The notes under the pieces are model-generated. The model did not search any database. It was not told where the DNA came from and worked only from the letters and a program-made list of their open reading frames with translations. Below are positions 1-11,025 of a DNA stretch of 64,000 nt, one piece after another; position 1 is the stretch's first letter; every line of letters begins with the position of its first letter. A program made the translations under genes and the position numbers. Origin of the DNA: Prorocentrum cordatum (taxonomy: Eukaryota > Sar > Dinophyceae > Prorocentrales > Prorocentraceae); the NCBI GenBank assembly GCA_963575745.1, contig CAUYUJ010016360.1:903486-967485 (forward strand). Direction: 5' to 3'.

Positions 1-340
1 TCCTCCTCGTCCTAATTCCTCCTCCCCATTCTTCTCCTCGATATCCTCGTCCCATCTCCCTCGTCCTCCCTTCCTCCCCTCCTCCCTCCCTCCCTCACTT
101 CCTCCCTCCCTCCCTCCTCCTGCTCCGCATCCTCGGCGCATCTGCGCCTGTGCTCATCCTATTCATCCACATCCTCCTCGCCATTCTCTGTTTCCTCATT
201 CTCCTCCCGTGGCAGGGTCCACATGGCGTACCCGCGCCCGTTTCGGCGCACCCCTCACAAATCCCGTGGCCCCATAGGGAACTCCACCGAAGGCCCCAGC
301 GGCAGTTTCCCATTTCAACGTTGAAATACACATGAAATCC
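1..340. repeat. Pyrimidine-rich low-complexity leader of the window
   Basis: The first 190 bases are nearly pure TCC/CTC-type pyrimidine sequence with scattered A. They are followed by ordinary GC-rich sequence and, at about 310-360, short repeats of the form GAAATCCGTTGAAACCC that recur near 7075-7200 and 12690. Both strands are open for short stretches only because of this composition; no gene is supported. Confidence 0.6.
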
Positions 341-398
341 GTTGAAACCCGTTGAAACCCAACGCCTCACGCAACTAAAACACACGAAATACCTCCAT

Positions 399-1270
<872 letters not shown>

Positions 1271-1290
1271 TATCAACTATCACAGACAAC

Positions 1291-1310
1291 TAGCCATTTT
1301 GGCACAGAGG
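1291..1310 (+). other. Relic of dinoflagellate spliced leader upstream of the 1348 gene
   Basis: TAGCCATTTTGGC (1291-1303) is identical to the core of the dinoflagellate spliced leader, whose 3' part is TAGCCATTTTGGCTCAAG. The following ACAGAG has diverged from TCAAG. It lies 45 bases before the ATG at 1348. Genomic leader relics are known to arise when trans-spliced mRNAs are reverse-transcribed and reinserted. This suggests that the gene's 5' end passed through an mRNA stage. Confidence 0.7.
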
Positions 1311-1347
1311 CGCGACGAACGCCAGGCGCTCGGCCAGTGCCAGGGGC

Positions 1348-3159
1348 ATGGCGGCCGACGCGACGGCATCAGATGTCTCGGCCGACTCGCCGCACGCCTG
1401 CGTGGACGTCAGCTTCATCAAGGAGCACCTAGAGCAGTTCGTGACGAACGCGGAGTTCGTCAACTACCCGACGAAGAAGGGCAGATCAGGCCCCGACAAG
1501 GATCGAATGGCAGCCCACACCGACATCGTCTACTGCATCAGGAAGAACGTGGCGCCCAACATGTGGTTGAGCAAGAAGTCACTCGAGAATGCGCTCTACT
1601 TGATCGGGAACGACAAGAACTGGCCAGGCGTCCAAGGCGCGGTCTTGACAAGCTGGTCGATCGAAATGGGCGAGAGAATTCGCGCGATGCTCAAGCACGC
1701 CAGCACGACATTCACGAGGAAGGTCTGGCCACCGTGGTTCAGCGAGCCGCTCGAGCAGATTGGCGGCAAGCAGTCAGACCCCATGTTCGCCAGCGTGACG
1801 TACGTGTGCAAATGCGATGAGATCACCCACCAGGCCCCGATCCGCATCCCGACGATCAACAACAGGAAATCGGGGCCTCCAGAGAAGTGTGCAAGGATCG
1901 AAGGCCCCGACGAGAACGGCAAGCACACAGCCTACTGGGAGAACGACGACGACTGCGAGGACAAGTGGGCGTTCGAGAATGTGTTCGCCGAGGTTGACAA
2001 ATGTCGTTCGCACTCGTCCAGGATGAGTGATTGGACGGACACTCCAGACGGTCTGAAAGTCAAGGCCTTCATCATGGCCGACCGCGGCCCAGACAAGCTG
2101 ATCAGGGTCCATCGCACAGTGAAGGGGGGCAAGGGCAAGGAGCAGATGACGAACATCAGCTGCGGCCACTTCGAGTCTGAGCAGGCAGCGCTCGAGGCCG
2201 CGCAGAAGCACATCATCGAGAAGTTCACGGGTGGCACGATCAAGACGAAGGCCGAGGCGAACAAGCGCAGGATCGAGCTGCAGAACGAGATGAAGAAGCA
2301 CGACAATGTCGTTCGCAAGCGGCCTGCAGGCATAGAGCGACCAATATCGCACTCCCACCCCGCTCTCCTCTCCGAGGAGGGCCGGATGCAGAGGAGTAGG
2401 CAGATGGTTGGGAGGTCAGCGGTGAGGAGGAGGATAGAGGAGGAGGAGGATAGAGGAGGACGAGGAGGAGGAGGAGGAGGAGGAAATACTGGTGAGGATG
2501 AGAGAGGTTCACATATAGGCTCTGACATGGTAGATAGGATACGGGAAAGGGGGAGGGGCATGATGAGACGGGGGATGAGGAGGTTTGATGGAGCTTCACC
2601 CCCAGGCAAGCACGACAATGGCGACGCCGAGATCGTCGAGCAGGTCGTTGGCGAGAACCATGACAGCGACAACGAGGACGAGGAGGAGGAGGAGGAGGAG
2701 GATGCAGATGCTGATGATGCCGACGCAGCCTCAGACGCCGACAAGGAAGACGAGGCCGTCGCCGACGACGCACCGCTGAAGAAGATGCGCATGACCGCGA
2801 TGAAGAAGCCAGCGGCAGCGTGCCAGAAGATCAAGCGCAAGCGTTCCACGCATGAGGAGCACGTCGACCACCCGGCGACGAAGAAGCCAGCTGCAGCGGC
2901 AACTCCGACAAGGCAGAAGCTGGCGGCGCAGCAGGTGACACCAGCGGCAGCAGACAAGACCTGCACGGACGCAGCTGGGAGCCCATCCCCACACATGAAG
3001 ACGACCCCGATCAAGAAGGACTCGATCAGCAAGACGATCATCACAGATCACGCGCACACGAAGGCCGTCGGCGAGACGGCCAACACCACGAGCGACATGG
3101 ACGGGCCAGCCGCGTCCATGATGGAGGCCGCGCTCGTACATCTCATGGAAGACCCATGA
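1348..3159 (+). CDS. Uncharacterised KKPAAA-type dinoflagellate protein (603 codons as read)
   Basis: The ATG at 1348 follows the leader relic closely and opens a frame ending in TGA at 3157-3159. Residues about 15-320 are globular and rich in Trp/Cys/Lys, with no family I recognise. A Gly-rich, Arg/Glu-rich segment (about 328-419) looks unlike its surroundings and may be a retained intron (2330-2605). An acidic run (about 440-475, DEEEEEEEDADADD) is followed by a lysine/alanine tail with MKKPAAA and TKKPAAAA motifs, common in dinoflagellate nuclear-type basic proteins. Third codon positions outside the odd segment are mostly G or C. A nucleic-acid-associated role is only a guess from the acidic and basic tails. 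The frame is very probably a real gene; its function is unknown. Confidence 0.75.
   Translation: MAADATASDVSADSPHACVDVSFIKEHLEQFVTNAEFVNYPTKKGRSGPDKDRMAAHTDIVYCIRKNVAPNMWLSKKSLENALYLIGNDKNWPGVQGAVLTSWSIEMGERIRAMLKHASTTFTRKVWPPWFSEPLEQIGGKQSDPMFASVTYVCKCDEITHQAPIRIPTINNRKSGPPEKCARIEGPDENGKHTAYWENDDDCEDKWAFENVFAEVDKCRSHSSRMSDWTDTPDGLKVKAFIMADRGPDKLIRVHRTVKGGKGKEQMTNISCGHFESEQAALEAAQKHIIEKFTGGTIKTKAEANKRRIELQNEMKKHDNVVRKRPAGIERPISHSHPALLSEEGRMQRSRQMVGRSAVRRRIEEEEDRGGRGGGGGGGNTGEDERGSHIGSDMVDRIRERGRGMMRRGMRRFDGASPPGKHDNGDAEIVEQVVGENHDSDNEDEEEEEEEDADADDADAASDADKEDEAVADDAPLKKMRMTAMKKPAAACQKIKRKRSTHEEHVDHPATKKPAAAATPTRQKLAAQQVTPAAADKTCTDAAGSPSPHMKTTPIKKDSISKTIITDHAHTKAVGETANTTSDMDGPAASMMEAALVHLMEDP
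2330..2605 (+). other. Candidate in-frame GC-AG intron (introner-like) in the 1348 gene
   Basis: CAGGCA occurs at 2327-2332 and again at 2603-2608. Cutting as CAG|GCATAG ... CCCCAG|GCAAG removes 276 bases, exactly 92 codons, and joins KRPAG to KHDNGDAE smoothly. The removed part is purine-rich GAGGA sequence with poor codon bias, unlike its flanks. GC-AG introns with a repeated AGG-type junction are known in dinoflagellates. The segment has no stop, so it could equally be translated. Confidence 0.45.
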
Positions 3160-3734
3160 GGCTTCAACGACAACGCCTGGGGGCGGCAAAACCAAAAATA
3201 ATGATCATGATCATCATCATCATCACCACCATCATCATCATCATCGTCATCGTCATCATCATCGTCGACGTCATCATCAGCATCATCAGAATCATCATCA
3301 GCAGCATCATCAGCAGCAGCATCACCAGCATCATCATCATCAGCATCATCAGCAGCAGCATCTCATCAATCGCCTCAGTATATTTCATCATCCTTCCCCG
3401 CCTCATCCTCACCCTGGCCCTCCTCTGTCACCCAGAACGGTTGAACGTCGGCATCGCGAGCGCATGACAAACGCACGCATTTAACAAGCTTTTTAAAAAC
3501 AATGAATTATGTTGCATCCCGTTGCATCTCATGCCCGTTGGTAACGCAAGAAACACTGGCATCGCGGCAGCAGCAACGCCGATATGCATCGCAACATCAG
3601 CGCCATGCACCAACACCTAACATGCGACGCAGAAACGAATAACAGCGCGCACACACGCACCCACCCTCCCCCCACCACACACACACACACACTACACACG
3701 CTCACACACACGCACACGCACAGCACTCACGCAG

Positions 3735-3770
<36 letters not shown>

Positions 3771-4020
3771 ACACACACGCACACACTAAACCTGACTACC
3801 CTGAGGACGAGTCCCCCGTGGGCGAGCGTTCTAGGGAGGATTTGGAGGGCCCCATGCGGGTTCAAGCCGGACTTCGGTAGCCTCGCCAGTGGTTCCCCGA
3901 GGGGCCCCCAGGGAGTTCATTTTCATCCTGATACCAATTCTGGTCACAATCACCCTCCTCCCCCTCGCCCTGCCACTCGTCGGACATCGGTGCCCCCCTT
4001 CCCCCCCTGATCGCCGCCAG
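3160..4020. repeat. Intergenic: (ATC)n and CA/CACG microsatellites
   Basis: After the stop codon there is a (CAT/ATC)n tract at about 3199-3370, then unique sequence. A CA-rich tract with CACG variants (GCACGCAC type) runs from about 3640 to 3790. At 3990-4020 a C/T-rich stretch ending in CCGCCAG could be the 3' splice site of the next coding segment. No gene is seen. Confidence 0.7.
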
Positions 4021-4500
4021 GACGGCTCCGAGACCAAGGGCGTCGACCAGGGCGCTGACGACGGCACGGGCGGCTCCAAGGGCCAGGTCGTTGGCGCTGG
4101 TGCGGCCGCCAGCGGGGCCGACATCAACGCACGCCGCACTGACACCGTTGTTGAGATCGACGACAGCGACGACGCCCGTGACAAGGACGTCGGCGCCAAG
4201 AGAAGCTCAGCCGATGCGGCCATCGATGACAGCGACGATGCGCCCCTCGCCCAGGCGAAGCACCAGCGTCGCAGCCCCGACGTCGCGGGCGCTGGCGACG
4301 CCATGGGGCACGTTCGAGGACAAGCGCGGCTCCAACGACTACGACAAGTCCCAAGGCAAGGGCGGCGACACCGAGATCGGCAAGGACAACTGCGACGGCG
4401 ACCACGGCGCGGACATCGGCAACAACAAGCGCGACGCAGACAAGGGCTGCCCCATGACCTTCGAGGGGGCGGGCTCGTCGCCGTGGCCTCACGACCGCCA
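4021..4500 (+). pseudogene. Acidic Asp/Lys-rich exon with an internal frame change
   Basis: After the pyrimidine tract and CAG at 4018-4020, one frame reads from DGSETKGVDQGADDGTGG to about 4305, with two IDDSDDA motifs and codon use like a dinoflagellate gene. At about 4305-4315 the coding sense passes to another frame (WGTFEDKRGSNDYDKSQGKG and onward to about 4495). Either one base has been lost or gained or a very short intron is present. The segment could be an upstream exon of the 4860-6401 frame, the CA-rich stretch between them being an intron. I do not recognise the protein. Confidence 0.4.
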
Positions 4501-4589
4501 GCCAGACAGTTGGGCATTCAAAGCTGGCCATCCTCTATCACCGTCCTCGTCCCCCTTGCGAGGGGGGCGAGGATCCGCGTGCAATCTTG

Positions 4590-4745
4590 TGTTCACATGC
4601 GCGCGCGCGCACCCACGAAGACGCATGCCCGTGCACACGCACGCGCGCACGAACGCACGCACGCACGCACGCACACACTCACCCACACACACACACACAC
4701 ACGCACACGCACACACACAAAACACACACACACACACGCACGCGT
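4590..4745. repeat. CA/CACG microsatellite between two coding segments
   Basis: Alternating purine-pyrimidine sequence of GCAC, CACA and CGCA units makes an almost unbroken tract. Reading frames here (poly-His/Thr, poly-Cys/Val) are repeat artefacts. It sits in the probable intron between 4500 and 4859. Confidence 0.85.
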
Positions 4746-4859
4746 ACGTGCGCACGAGCGCGCCCCGTCTGGAACAGCTTGAAATTTCGAGGCCATCGGT
4801 TTCAATGATGTTCAATATGTGGTTCGTGCGTTGTGTCGGTTTGCCGCGCGTGCGCTTAG

Positions 4860-6401
4860 CCTGAGGACGGTGCGCCGCCTGGAGCACCTCCACCACTTGA
4901 TCGGCCCGCCCCGCACCTCGGCTCCATCGGCTTGCAGGCGGCGTCTCTCGGTGAGATCGGCTTGCAGGCGGCGCCGCTCGGTGAGATCGGCTTGCAGGCT
5001 GCGCCGCTGGCGGAGATCGGCTTGCAGGCTGCGCCGCTGGCGGAGATCGGCATCCAACAGCTGGGGTCTCAGGGCGCGCCGTCGCCGGACGAGGTCGCCA
5101 ACTTGAGTCAGCTCCCGAATGACCCTATGCGCTCCAAGGAACTGCAGAGCTTGTCCCAGCTGGTCTCCAAGCTGGCTGCCATCTGCAATCAGGCGCAAGG
5201 CGACGCGAAGTTGACGGCCGTCCAGAATGAATACTTTAACAAGCAGGCTGAGGAAGATTCCAAGACGAAGGACCGATTCCTGGAAGAAGCCCATGTAACA
5301 GGCGTCGCGCCGTCGAGGGGCGCATTGGGCAACCGCTTCCAGACCTACTTGGATGCGAACCCAGAGGAGAGAAAGAAATACGAGACCTCCAAAGGGAACA
5401 TCGCGAAAGCAGACTTCCGCAAGAGGTGGTTCGACTTGGAGTGGGTAAAGTACAAGAAGAGGCGCACTGTGGTGGAGAATATGGCGGAGTGCTGGGCTGA
5501 CTTCGGCACCTACGAGCCGTTCGGGGTCATTGCAGGTAAAGAGTCTGGGACAGGGATCACGTCCTCGGGAGCGGAGGCCGCGCTCAATATCTGCCTCAGT
5601 TGCATCAAATTGGGCGGATATTGGTGCAAGTACAACTGGCAGAGCAAACGCATGGAGCACTTGTACATGAAGTCGGGGTACAAATGCAAGTTCGGGAAAC
5701 AATACACCGAGATCACTGAGATGATGGACAAACATGCCGCAACTCCAACCGCTCCAACGGCCCAACCGACTCCAGCTGCTCCAACGACAATCGCGGATGG
5801 CGGAACGGCTCCAGCGGCCCCAGCAGTTCTGGAAGGAGGATGCAACGTGGAAGCCAAGACGAAGAAGCGCCACAGCGAGCAGGTGACAGCACCACAGCCG
5901 ACACCAAGGTCGAAGAAAATGCCGAAAGGAAAAGCTAAGGCTAAGGCGGGCACCGCGCAGACGGGCGACCTCGACGGGAAGACTACCGACGCCGAGCAGG
6001 AGAAGGAGAGGATCAAGCAGCTCAAGAAGACGCAGACAGCAAACATGGAATGCGCGCAGACGCCCATCTCGGAGCACGGACAGACCGTGACCCAAACGAA
6101 CCTCATCCTGGATAACATCAAGTCGCTGCCCGAGTGGAAGTGGGCCAACAACTCCGAGGGCGCGTCGGGCCTGCAGGAGAGCCTGAACGCGCTGGTCTCT
6201 GCCGCCATGGGGAGCCAATTCATCAAGGAGATATTGATCACTGACATCGCAAAGGTGAAGAGCCAGATGGCGGAGGAGACCTTCGACGAGAAGATCCTGT
6301 CCGTGACCCCTGCCCTGGAGTCGCCGCTGAAGAAGCTCAAGGCCGAAATCACCTGCTTGCAGAACATGCAAGCGGAGAAGCAGAGGCTGGCCAACATTTA
6401 G
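4860..6401 (+). CDS. Uncharacterised dinoflagellate protein with decapeptide repeats and Lys-rich linker
   Basis: The frame is open from 4860, just after CGCTTAG (4853-4859), a likely 3' splice site, to the stop at 6399-6401. No ATG lies near the 5' end, so the true start is probably in an upstream exon. It begins PEDGAPPGAPPPLDRP, then has four copies of a decapeptide IGLQAAPLGE (30-base repeat, about 4923-5053). A conserved-looking core follows, with YLDANPEERKKYE and FRKRWFDLEWVKYKKRR, then a Cys/Tyr/Lys-rich stretch (GGYWCKYNWQSKRMEHLY). Next come Pro/Ala/Thr-rich and KGKAKAKAG linkers and a C-terminal helical region likely to form a coiled coil. The core recurs in dinoflagellate predicted proteins in my memory but has no assigned function. 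Confidence 0.7.
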   Translation, partial: PEDGAPPGAPPPLDRPAPHLGSIGLQAASLGEIGLQAAPLGEIGLQAAPLAEIGLQAAPLAEIGIQQLGSQGAPSPDEVANLSQLPNDPMRSKELQSLSQLVSKLAAICNQAQGDAKLTAVQNEYFNKQAEEDSKTKDRFLEEAHVTGVAPSRGALGNRFQTYLDANPEERKKYETSKGNIAKADFRKRWFDLEWVKYKKRRTVVENMAECWADFGTYEPFGVIAGKESGTGITSSGAEAALNICLSCIKLGGYWCKYNWQSKRMEHLYMKSGYKCKFGKQYTEITEMMDKHAATPTAPTAQPTPAAPTTIADGGTAPAAPAVLEGGCNVEAKTKKRHSEQVTAPQPTPRSKKMPKGKAKAKAGTAQTGDLDGKTTDAEQEKERIKQLKKTQTANMECAQTPISEHGQTVTQTNLILDNIKSLPEWKWANNSEGASGLQESLNALVSAAMGSQFIKEILITDIAKVKSQMAEETFDEKILSVTPALESPLKKLKAEITCLQNMQAEKQRLANI

Positions 6402-7690
6402 ACGACGCGATCCACGCGCTGCTCGGTGGCGTTCAACGCCAAGCTCATTTGATAAATAGGTACGCGGGCACGTGTTCAATTTTCGTTCGAACACATGGGG
6501 GGGGGGGGGCGACATGTGGCAGTGGATACAGGTGCATGCAAGAAGTTGCGGTGCCTCGGCCTCCCCCATGTGACGTGCTGTTTCGGGTTCACGTGGTGGC
6601 TCACGGAACCCGGTGCGATTAAGTCGTTCGCGCACCGCAGTCCTCTCGGCGCGCGTGACACGAGAGGCGCCGCACAGTTTGCCAGCGAGATCTCAGTGGG
6701 AGAATGCGCCCCGTCGTGCTCCCATCACCGTCCTCCTCACCCATGTGTGCCGTGCAGTTCCAGCAATGAGCGAGGTGCGTGCTAACACGTCCAACGAGAG
6801 CAACACGCATGCACACACACACACACGCGCACGCACGCACGCACACGCACACACACACACACCAAACGCATGGACACACATGATCAAACAAGCAAAACAC
6901 GAAACGCACAACACATAACGAGCAAACGCACGCCATCAACACAAAAACACATGCACACTTCGAAAAACACAACACAGAATGAGCAATCACACGCCATCAG
7001 CACAACAAACACATGCACAACCATACGATTCGCAGCGATCGATGCCCAAAATACCGAGTTGAAAAAACAGTGAAATATCGTTGACATCCGTTGAACTTTG
7101 TTGAAACCCGCACAGAACACTATATATATGTACAAGAAACACGCATGAACAATCATTGAAAAATCAATGAAATCCTTTGAAATTTGTTGAAATCTTGACA
7201 TTTGAGAACCGTGCAAAAAATCCGGGAGGCAATGGAAAAAACACAACCGTCATCAAATTTTCAACGGCAAATTGCACAATCTACAGCTCTAGTAACCTCT
7301 GACTCTGCTCCTCATCCAACTCGCGCTCTATTCACCCCCTCCAGACGCACTCATGTCCGGACCCACTGGCTCTCAGGCTCACTCGCAGACTCGCTCACGT
7401 GGACTCATGCCAGTCAGACACACTAACATTCAGACTCAATCATACTCAACCTCAGCCTAGCTCGGAGGGCTGAACGGAGTGTGCGTTGGGCGTGCTGAAA
7501 TCGTTTGTGGTCCTGACTTCAGCGTTCCTTTCGCGCGCCTGGCGCGCGCCCCTTCCCGCCTGCAGGCCAACGGGGGTAACTCTGAAAGAGGGGGCGCCCC
7601 TTCCTCGCCCCCCTTCCATCTGCATCTGCCCTCCGCCTCCGCCCCCTCCGCCCCGTCGCCCCCCTCACCCCCCCGATCGTTTCCTCTCCG
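6402..7690. other. Intergenic region, no gene seen
   Basis: A G run at 6497-6508 is followed by GC-rich unique sequence to about 6780 and a CA/CACG tract at about 6808-6865. An A-rich stretch with CAAACACA words follows to 7060. At 7075-7200 there are several GTTGAAA / TGAAATCC words like those at 310-360. From 7450 to 7690 the sequence is C-rich. I see no supported coding frame. Confidence 0.6.
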
Positions 7691-7694
7691 TATC

Positions 7695-7709
7695 TAGCCA
7701 GTTTGGCTC
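7695..7709 (+). other. Relic of dinoflagellate spliced leader upstream of the 7736 locus
   Basis: TAGCCAGTTTGGCTC matches TAGCCATTTTGGCTC of the dinoflagellate spliced leader at 14 of 15 positions and is followed by GCGAG. It stands 26 bases before the ATG at 7736. Its position relative to the start codon repeats that seen at 1291, 10965 and 13566. Confidence 0.65.
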
Positions 7710-7735
7710 GCGAGCGCTAGCTCTCGGCACTGCGC

Positions 7736-10214
7736 ATGTTTCCGTGGCTTCAACCTCCAATCCCGTGGGGCGATGCCTCGCAGGCGCGTGCCAGGCAAAC
7801 GCTTGCCGCGAGCTCGGCCCTCTACAAGTATTTGTTGGAGATGTACGCTGGATCCAGGCCCATGACGGCGAAGGACGTGTGCTCGATTGCCTTCTTTTGC
7901 AAACAAGCTGGGATGGAGGGTCAGACCGCCACGCTCGCTTTCAACCCTGGTCGTAACAAAGGTGGTAATTTTCAAAAACATCTCGACCGAGTTATTCCAA
8001 GGAAGCCTGAGTCTAACTACTACTGGATCGAAGTTCCGACGGCTGGGCGCGGTGGGCGGACGATCAAAGAAATGCCGATTGTGCCAGCTCATGAGGCCAT
8101 TCAGACAGAAGTAGACACGACTGAATCATCGTCTGTGGAATCGATGCAGTCTGACGCACGTGTCCAAGACACGTATGACCTTTACTCTTGGCACCCAGGG
8201 CTTCAACACATCGGCAGAGAGAACGGCCCGTTGCTACTGTGCTTGTATGTGGACGGGATCAGATTTACGCGTTCAGAGCGAGTCGGAAAAACTGATACAG
8301 TAACAGCGCTCTTCATGTATAATGTGTGGACACGCCGCAGGCACACTCTGGGAATCTGGAAAAATCAGAACAATGCAAGTGTGGCTGCCGCGGATGGTGC
8401 ACGGTGTACCAAGTCATGTTGGCAATCAAATGGTCGCTGCTGGCACTGATCCACAGCCACAAGCCGCGCCGTAGGCACAACCACAGCCAGTGGCCAACAC
8501 ACGATCCTAGATCAACAGCAGCGGGTGATCCCATACGGAAAGGGCTGGTTGTGTGGATCAAGGGCGACCTGGTCGAACAATCGACCATATTCGGCCTCCG
8601 CGGCCTCGGGTGTGGGTGGAGGCCGTGCATGATGTGTAGGACGTTCCCCGACACCATGCACGACTACGCCGACGTCACGTTGCATGATGACGTGTGGGGC
8701 ATGCCCGACGACCTGGATGACTACGAAGCTGACTGCCAATCGTGCGAAGTGCAGGTGCTCATATCGACCGAGGCGGATCGCATACAGGCGATGCTGCGCT
8801 GTCCGTGCTGTATAAACGCCATGGATTGAAGGGCCCAGGTGCCTGAGAACCGACTGGATGGGGGCGGGGAGGTGCGTGAGCCAGATAGGGCGCAAATGTC
8901 CCTAAGCCCCTCCCCACCCGTCCCCAATCCGTTCTTAGGCACCGCGTACGCGAATGTTACACACATGTGATTCTCACACATATCGGCATAGATATCTATA
9001 TATATACATATGTATATATATACATATAAATATAAACTCACACACATACATGTATAGAAATCCCGCACAATTGCACGCGTATATGCACGCACATGCGCAC
9101 ACACGCACACACACACGAGCACCCTCTCTCTCTCCCACACACACACGCACTTACAATTTTACATACGAAGCAACAGCGGCACCACCGCACAATGCCCAGG
9201 CACGCGCAACTAAACACCGGCCCGCTGACAGGTGATACGTGATGGGATGATGTTCTGGGGCAAGCGCAAAGCCCACGTCCGCGGGAGAGTGTTGCTACGA
9301 GATGTCCCGAGGTTCGTCCTGAAAGCAGGCGACAGATTGGAACCTACACCACAGTTGCCAGACGTAGGAGAGTTCAGCGCCGTACAGCTGCCATTTGTTG
9401 CAGTGTTTTGGCGGCCTGCGTTCTTCGGCCCAGCGTGCATAGACCCTCTGAACCATAGAAACCCAATGTTCAGCCCGCTCATATATGTGTCACCCACGCT
9501 GACATGCATGCTCGACGTATTGCACATTTTGTACTTAGGGATCCATCAGAGAGTTATATCAGCAATACTTTGGAGCGTCTTGCGGTTGAACCCATGGCAG
9601 ATCAGCGGTGGCTTCGAAACAGTGTCCTCGTGCGGTATCGAGCGGCTCGAAGAGCACTTGTTCAGCTGGTACGATGAAAATGATATTCCACATGACTACA
9701 GGATCAAACGTCTATAAAAAACTATGCTCGGACACGAACATATTCCTATGATGAAAACAATGGGTCGCAAACAAACGCAATGTTACCATGGGCGGTGTAC
9801 ATGTCTGGGCTGCACGCGTATCAAATGAGGCACGGCAGACCGCTTCATCATGCTGCCCTTGCGCTGCATCACTACATGAAAGTGTTGAAGAGATCGCCCA
9901 TGCAGATACCCCGTGAGGTGGTGCAACAGTTGCTGGACCTGGCACTTTGCCATAATGAGTTTATGACGCAGTCGGGCACGCCCCTGCTGTTTAAGCATCA
10001 TTTTTTCATACACATGACTCGTAGGATACACAAGCACGGTAATCCATTGTCCTTCGCAGCGTTTGAAGACGAGTCTCTGAACTTGCAAGCAGCACTAGTT
10101 TCGGCAAGCGTGCATCAGAGGAATTGGGAGGTTCGATGCTTCGAGAAGCTCGATTTGTTCGGGTACCTCGGCCGTGGCAGGGGCAGACTGTTGTTCGGTG
10201 GGGGCGCAGCATAA
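7736..10214 (+). pseudogene. Decayed transposase-like (Tnp2-like) dinoflagellate gene
   Basis: The ATG at 7736 opens a frame with MYAGSRPMTAKDVCSIAFFC and LLLCLYVDGIRFTRS. At about 8361 the family-typical sequence SEQCKCGCRGWCTVY continues in another frame, so one base appears lost in a short A run. It runs to 8829 (RPCMMCRTFPD, VLISTEADRIQAML). After a break at about 8795-9231 it resumes with GKRKAHVRGRVLLRDVPRF, FWRPAFFG, and LDVLHILYLGIHQRV, the Asp/His helix typical of these proteins. An in-frame TAA at 9715-9717 and a further frame change near 9777 precede the C-terminal part (MLPWAVYMSG to 10214). The layout resembles plant Tnp2/CACTA-like transposases as seen in expanded dinoflagellate families. 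A second, intact relative lies at 52438-54903. It is probably a pseudogene, unless the base-level breaks are assembly errors. Confidence 0.6.
8830..9231. other. Intron-like spacer with (TA)n and CA tracts in the 7736 pseudogene
   Basis: The stretch holds alternating TATATACATATG sequence (about 8998-9040), CACACA tracts and a CTCTCTC run. It interrupts the transposase-like coding sequence and ends at a possible acceptor, CTGACAG (9225-9231). No coding frame is seen within it. Confidence 0.5.
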
Positions 10215-10960
10215 GCGCCGAGCTCACGCGCAGTCGTGGGGCATGCTATCACTCTCTCTCACTCTACCCCTCTCTCCTACCTGTATCAGGTCTCGGGCTG
10301 AGGTGATATCGCCCTCTCGCTCCGCATCCCTACTCGCACCCCCTCCCTCCCCGCATCAGCCAGCTGCCCTTGCGATTAGCTCGTCTTTTTCTGACGCGCG
10401 TGCGAGGGTGCACCAGGGCGAGGGTGATCACCGAGCGGTGTCATGGAAAACGTGATTTGGCAGACCAACAAGCGAAAGACAACAGGAAACCGCCGACCAC
10501 ACACAACCAAACACAGCGCGACACGCGCGAGGATGTGAACCAGCAGTAGATCGAACGGGCAATACACCAACCTAACGAAACCAAGCATCGCAAACAGTCA
10601 GCGCAGCAAACTATCACACAGTGACACACATGTTGCAGCATTAAGACAGACATGTCAGTACGCGTTGAAACACAATTGAGTTTTCAGTGGGTACCAGTGA
10701 TTTGGGTTGAACGTCGCTGCAGCTGATAGGTTGAGCGTGAACCATCGGAGGCTTGTCGTGCATTCCTCGTCCTGTCCGCCTGACAGGAGGAACGCCATCG
10801 CATGACACAGGTTCCGCACCTCAACGTCGCCCACCCCCCCCCCTCTCGAAACGTAAGTCTTCTCATCCTCGCACTCCCCCCCCCCGCCCCACCATCCTGC
10901 ACCCCCCACCCCACCCCCGCGAAGGTGTTATAGCGACGTCCGTTTCCGATCGACGTCACA
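10215..10960. other. Intergenic region, no gene seen
   Basis: Contains CTCTC and CCCTC pyrimidine tracts (10245-10290, 10340-10360), a CAAACACAGCG-type A/C-rich stretch around 10480-10620, and C runs at 10830-10915. Frames in either direction are short or composition-driven. Confidence 0.5.
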
Positions 10961-10964
10961 CCGT

Positions 10965-10988
10965 CGTAGCCATGTTCTGGCTCTGATG
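10965..10988 (+). other. Probable relic of dinoflagellate spliced leader upstream of the 11026 gene
   Basis: CGTAGCCATGTTCTGGCTC aligns with CGTAGCCATTTTGGCTC of the spliced leader if two bases are inserted, and is followed by TGATG. It ends 37 bases before the ATG at 11026. It is weaker than the relic at 1291 but sits in the same position. Confidence 0.5.
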
Positions 10989-11025
10989 TATCTTTATATG
11001 CAGTGCCCTGCCACGTGTACCCACC

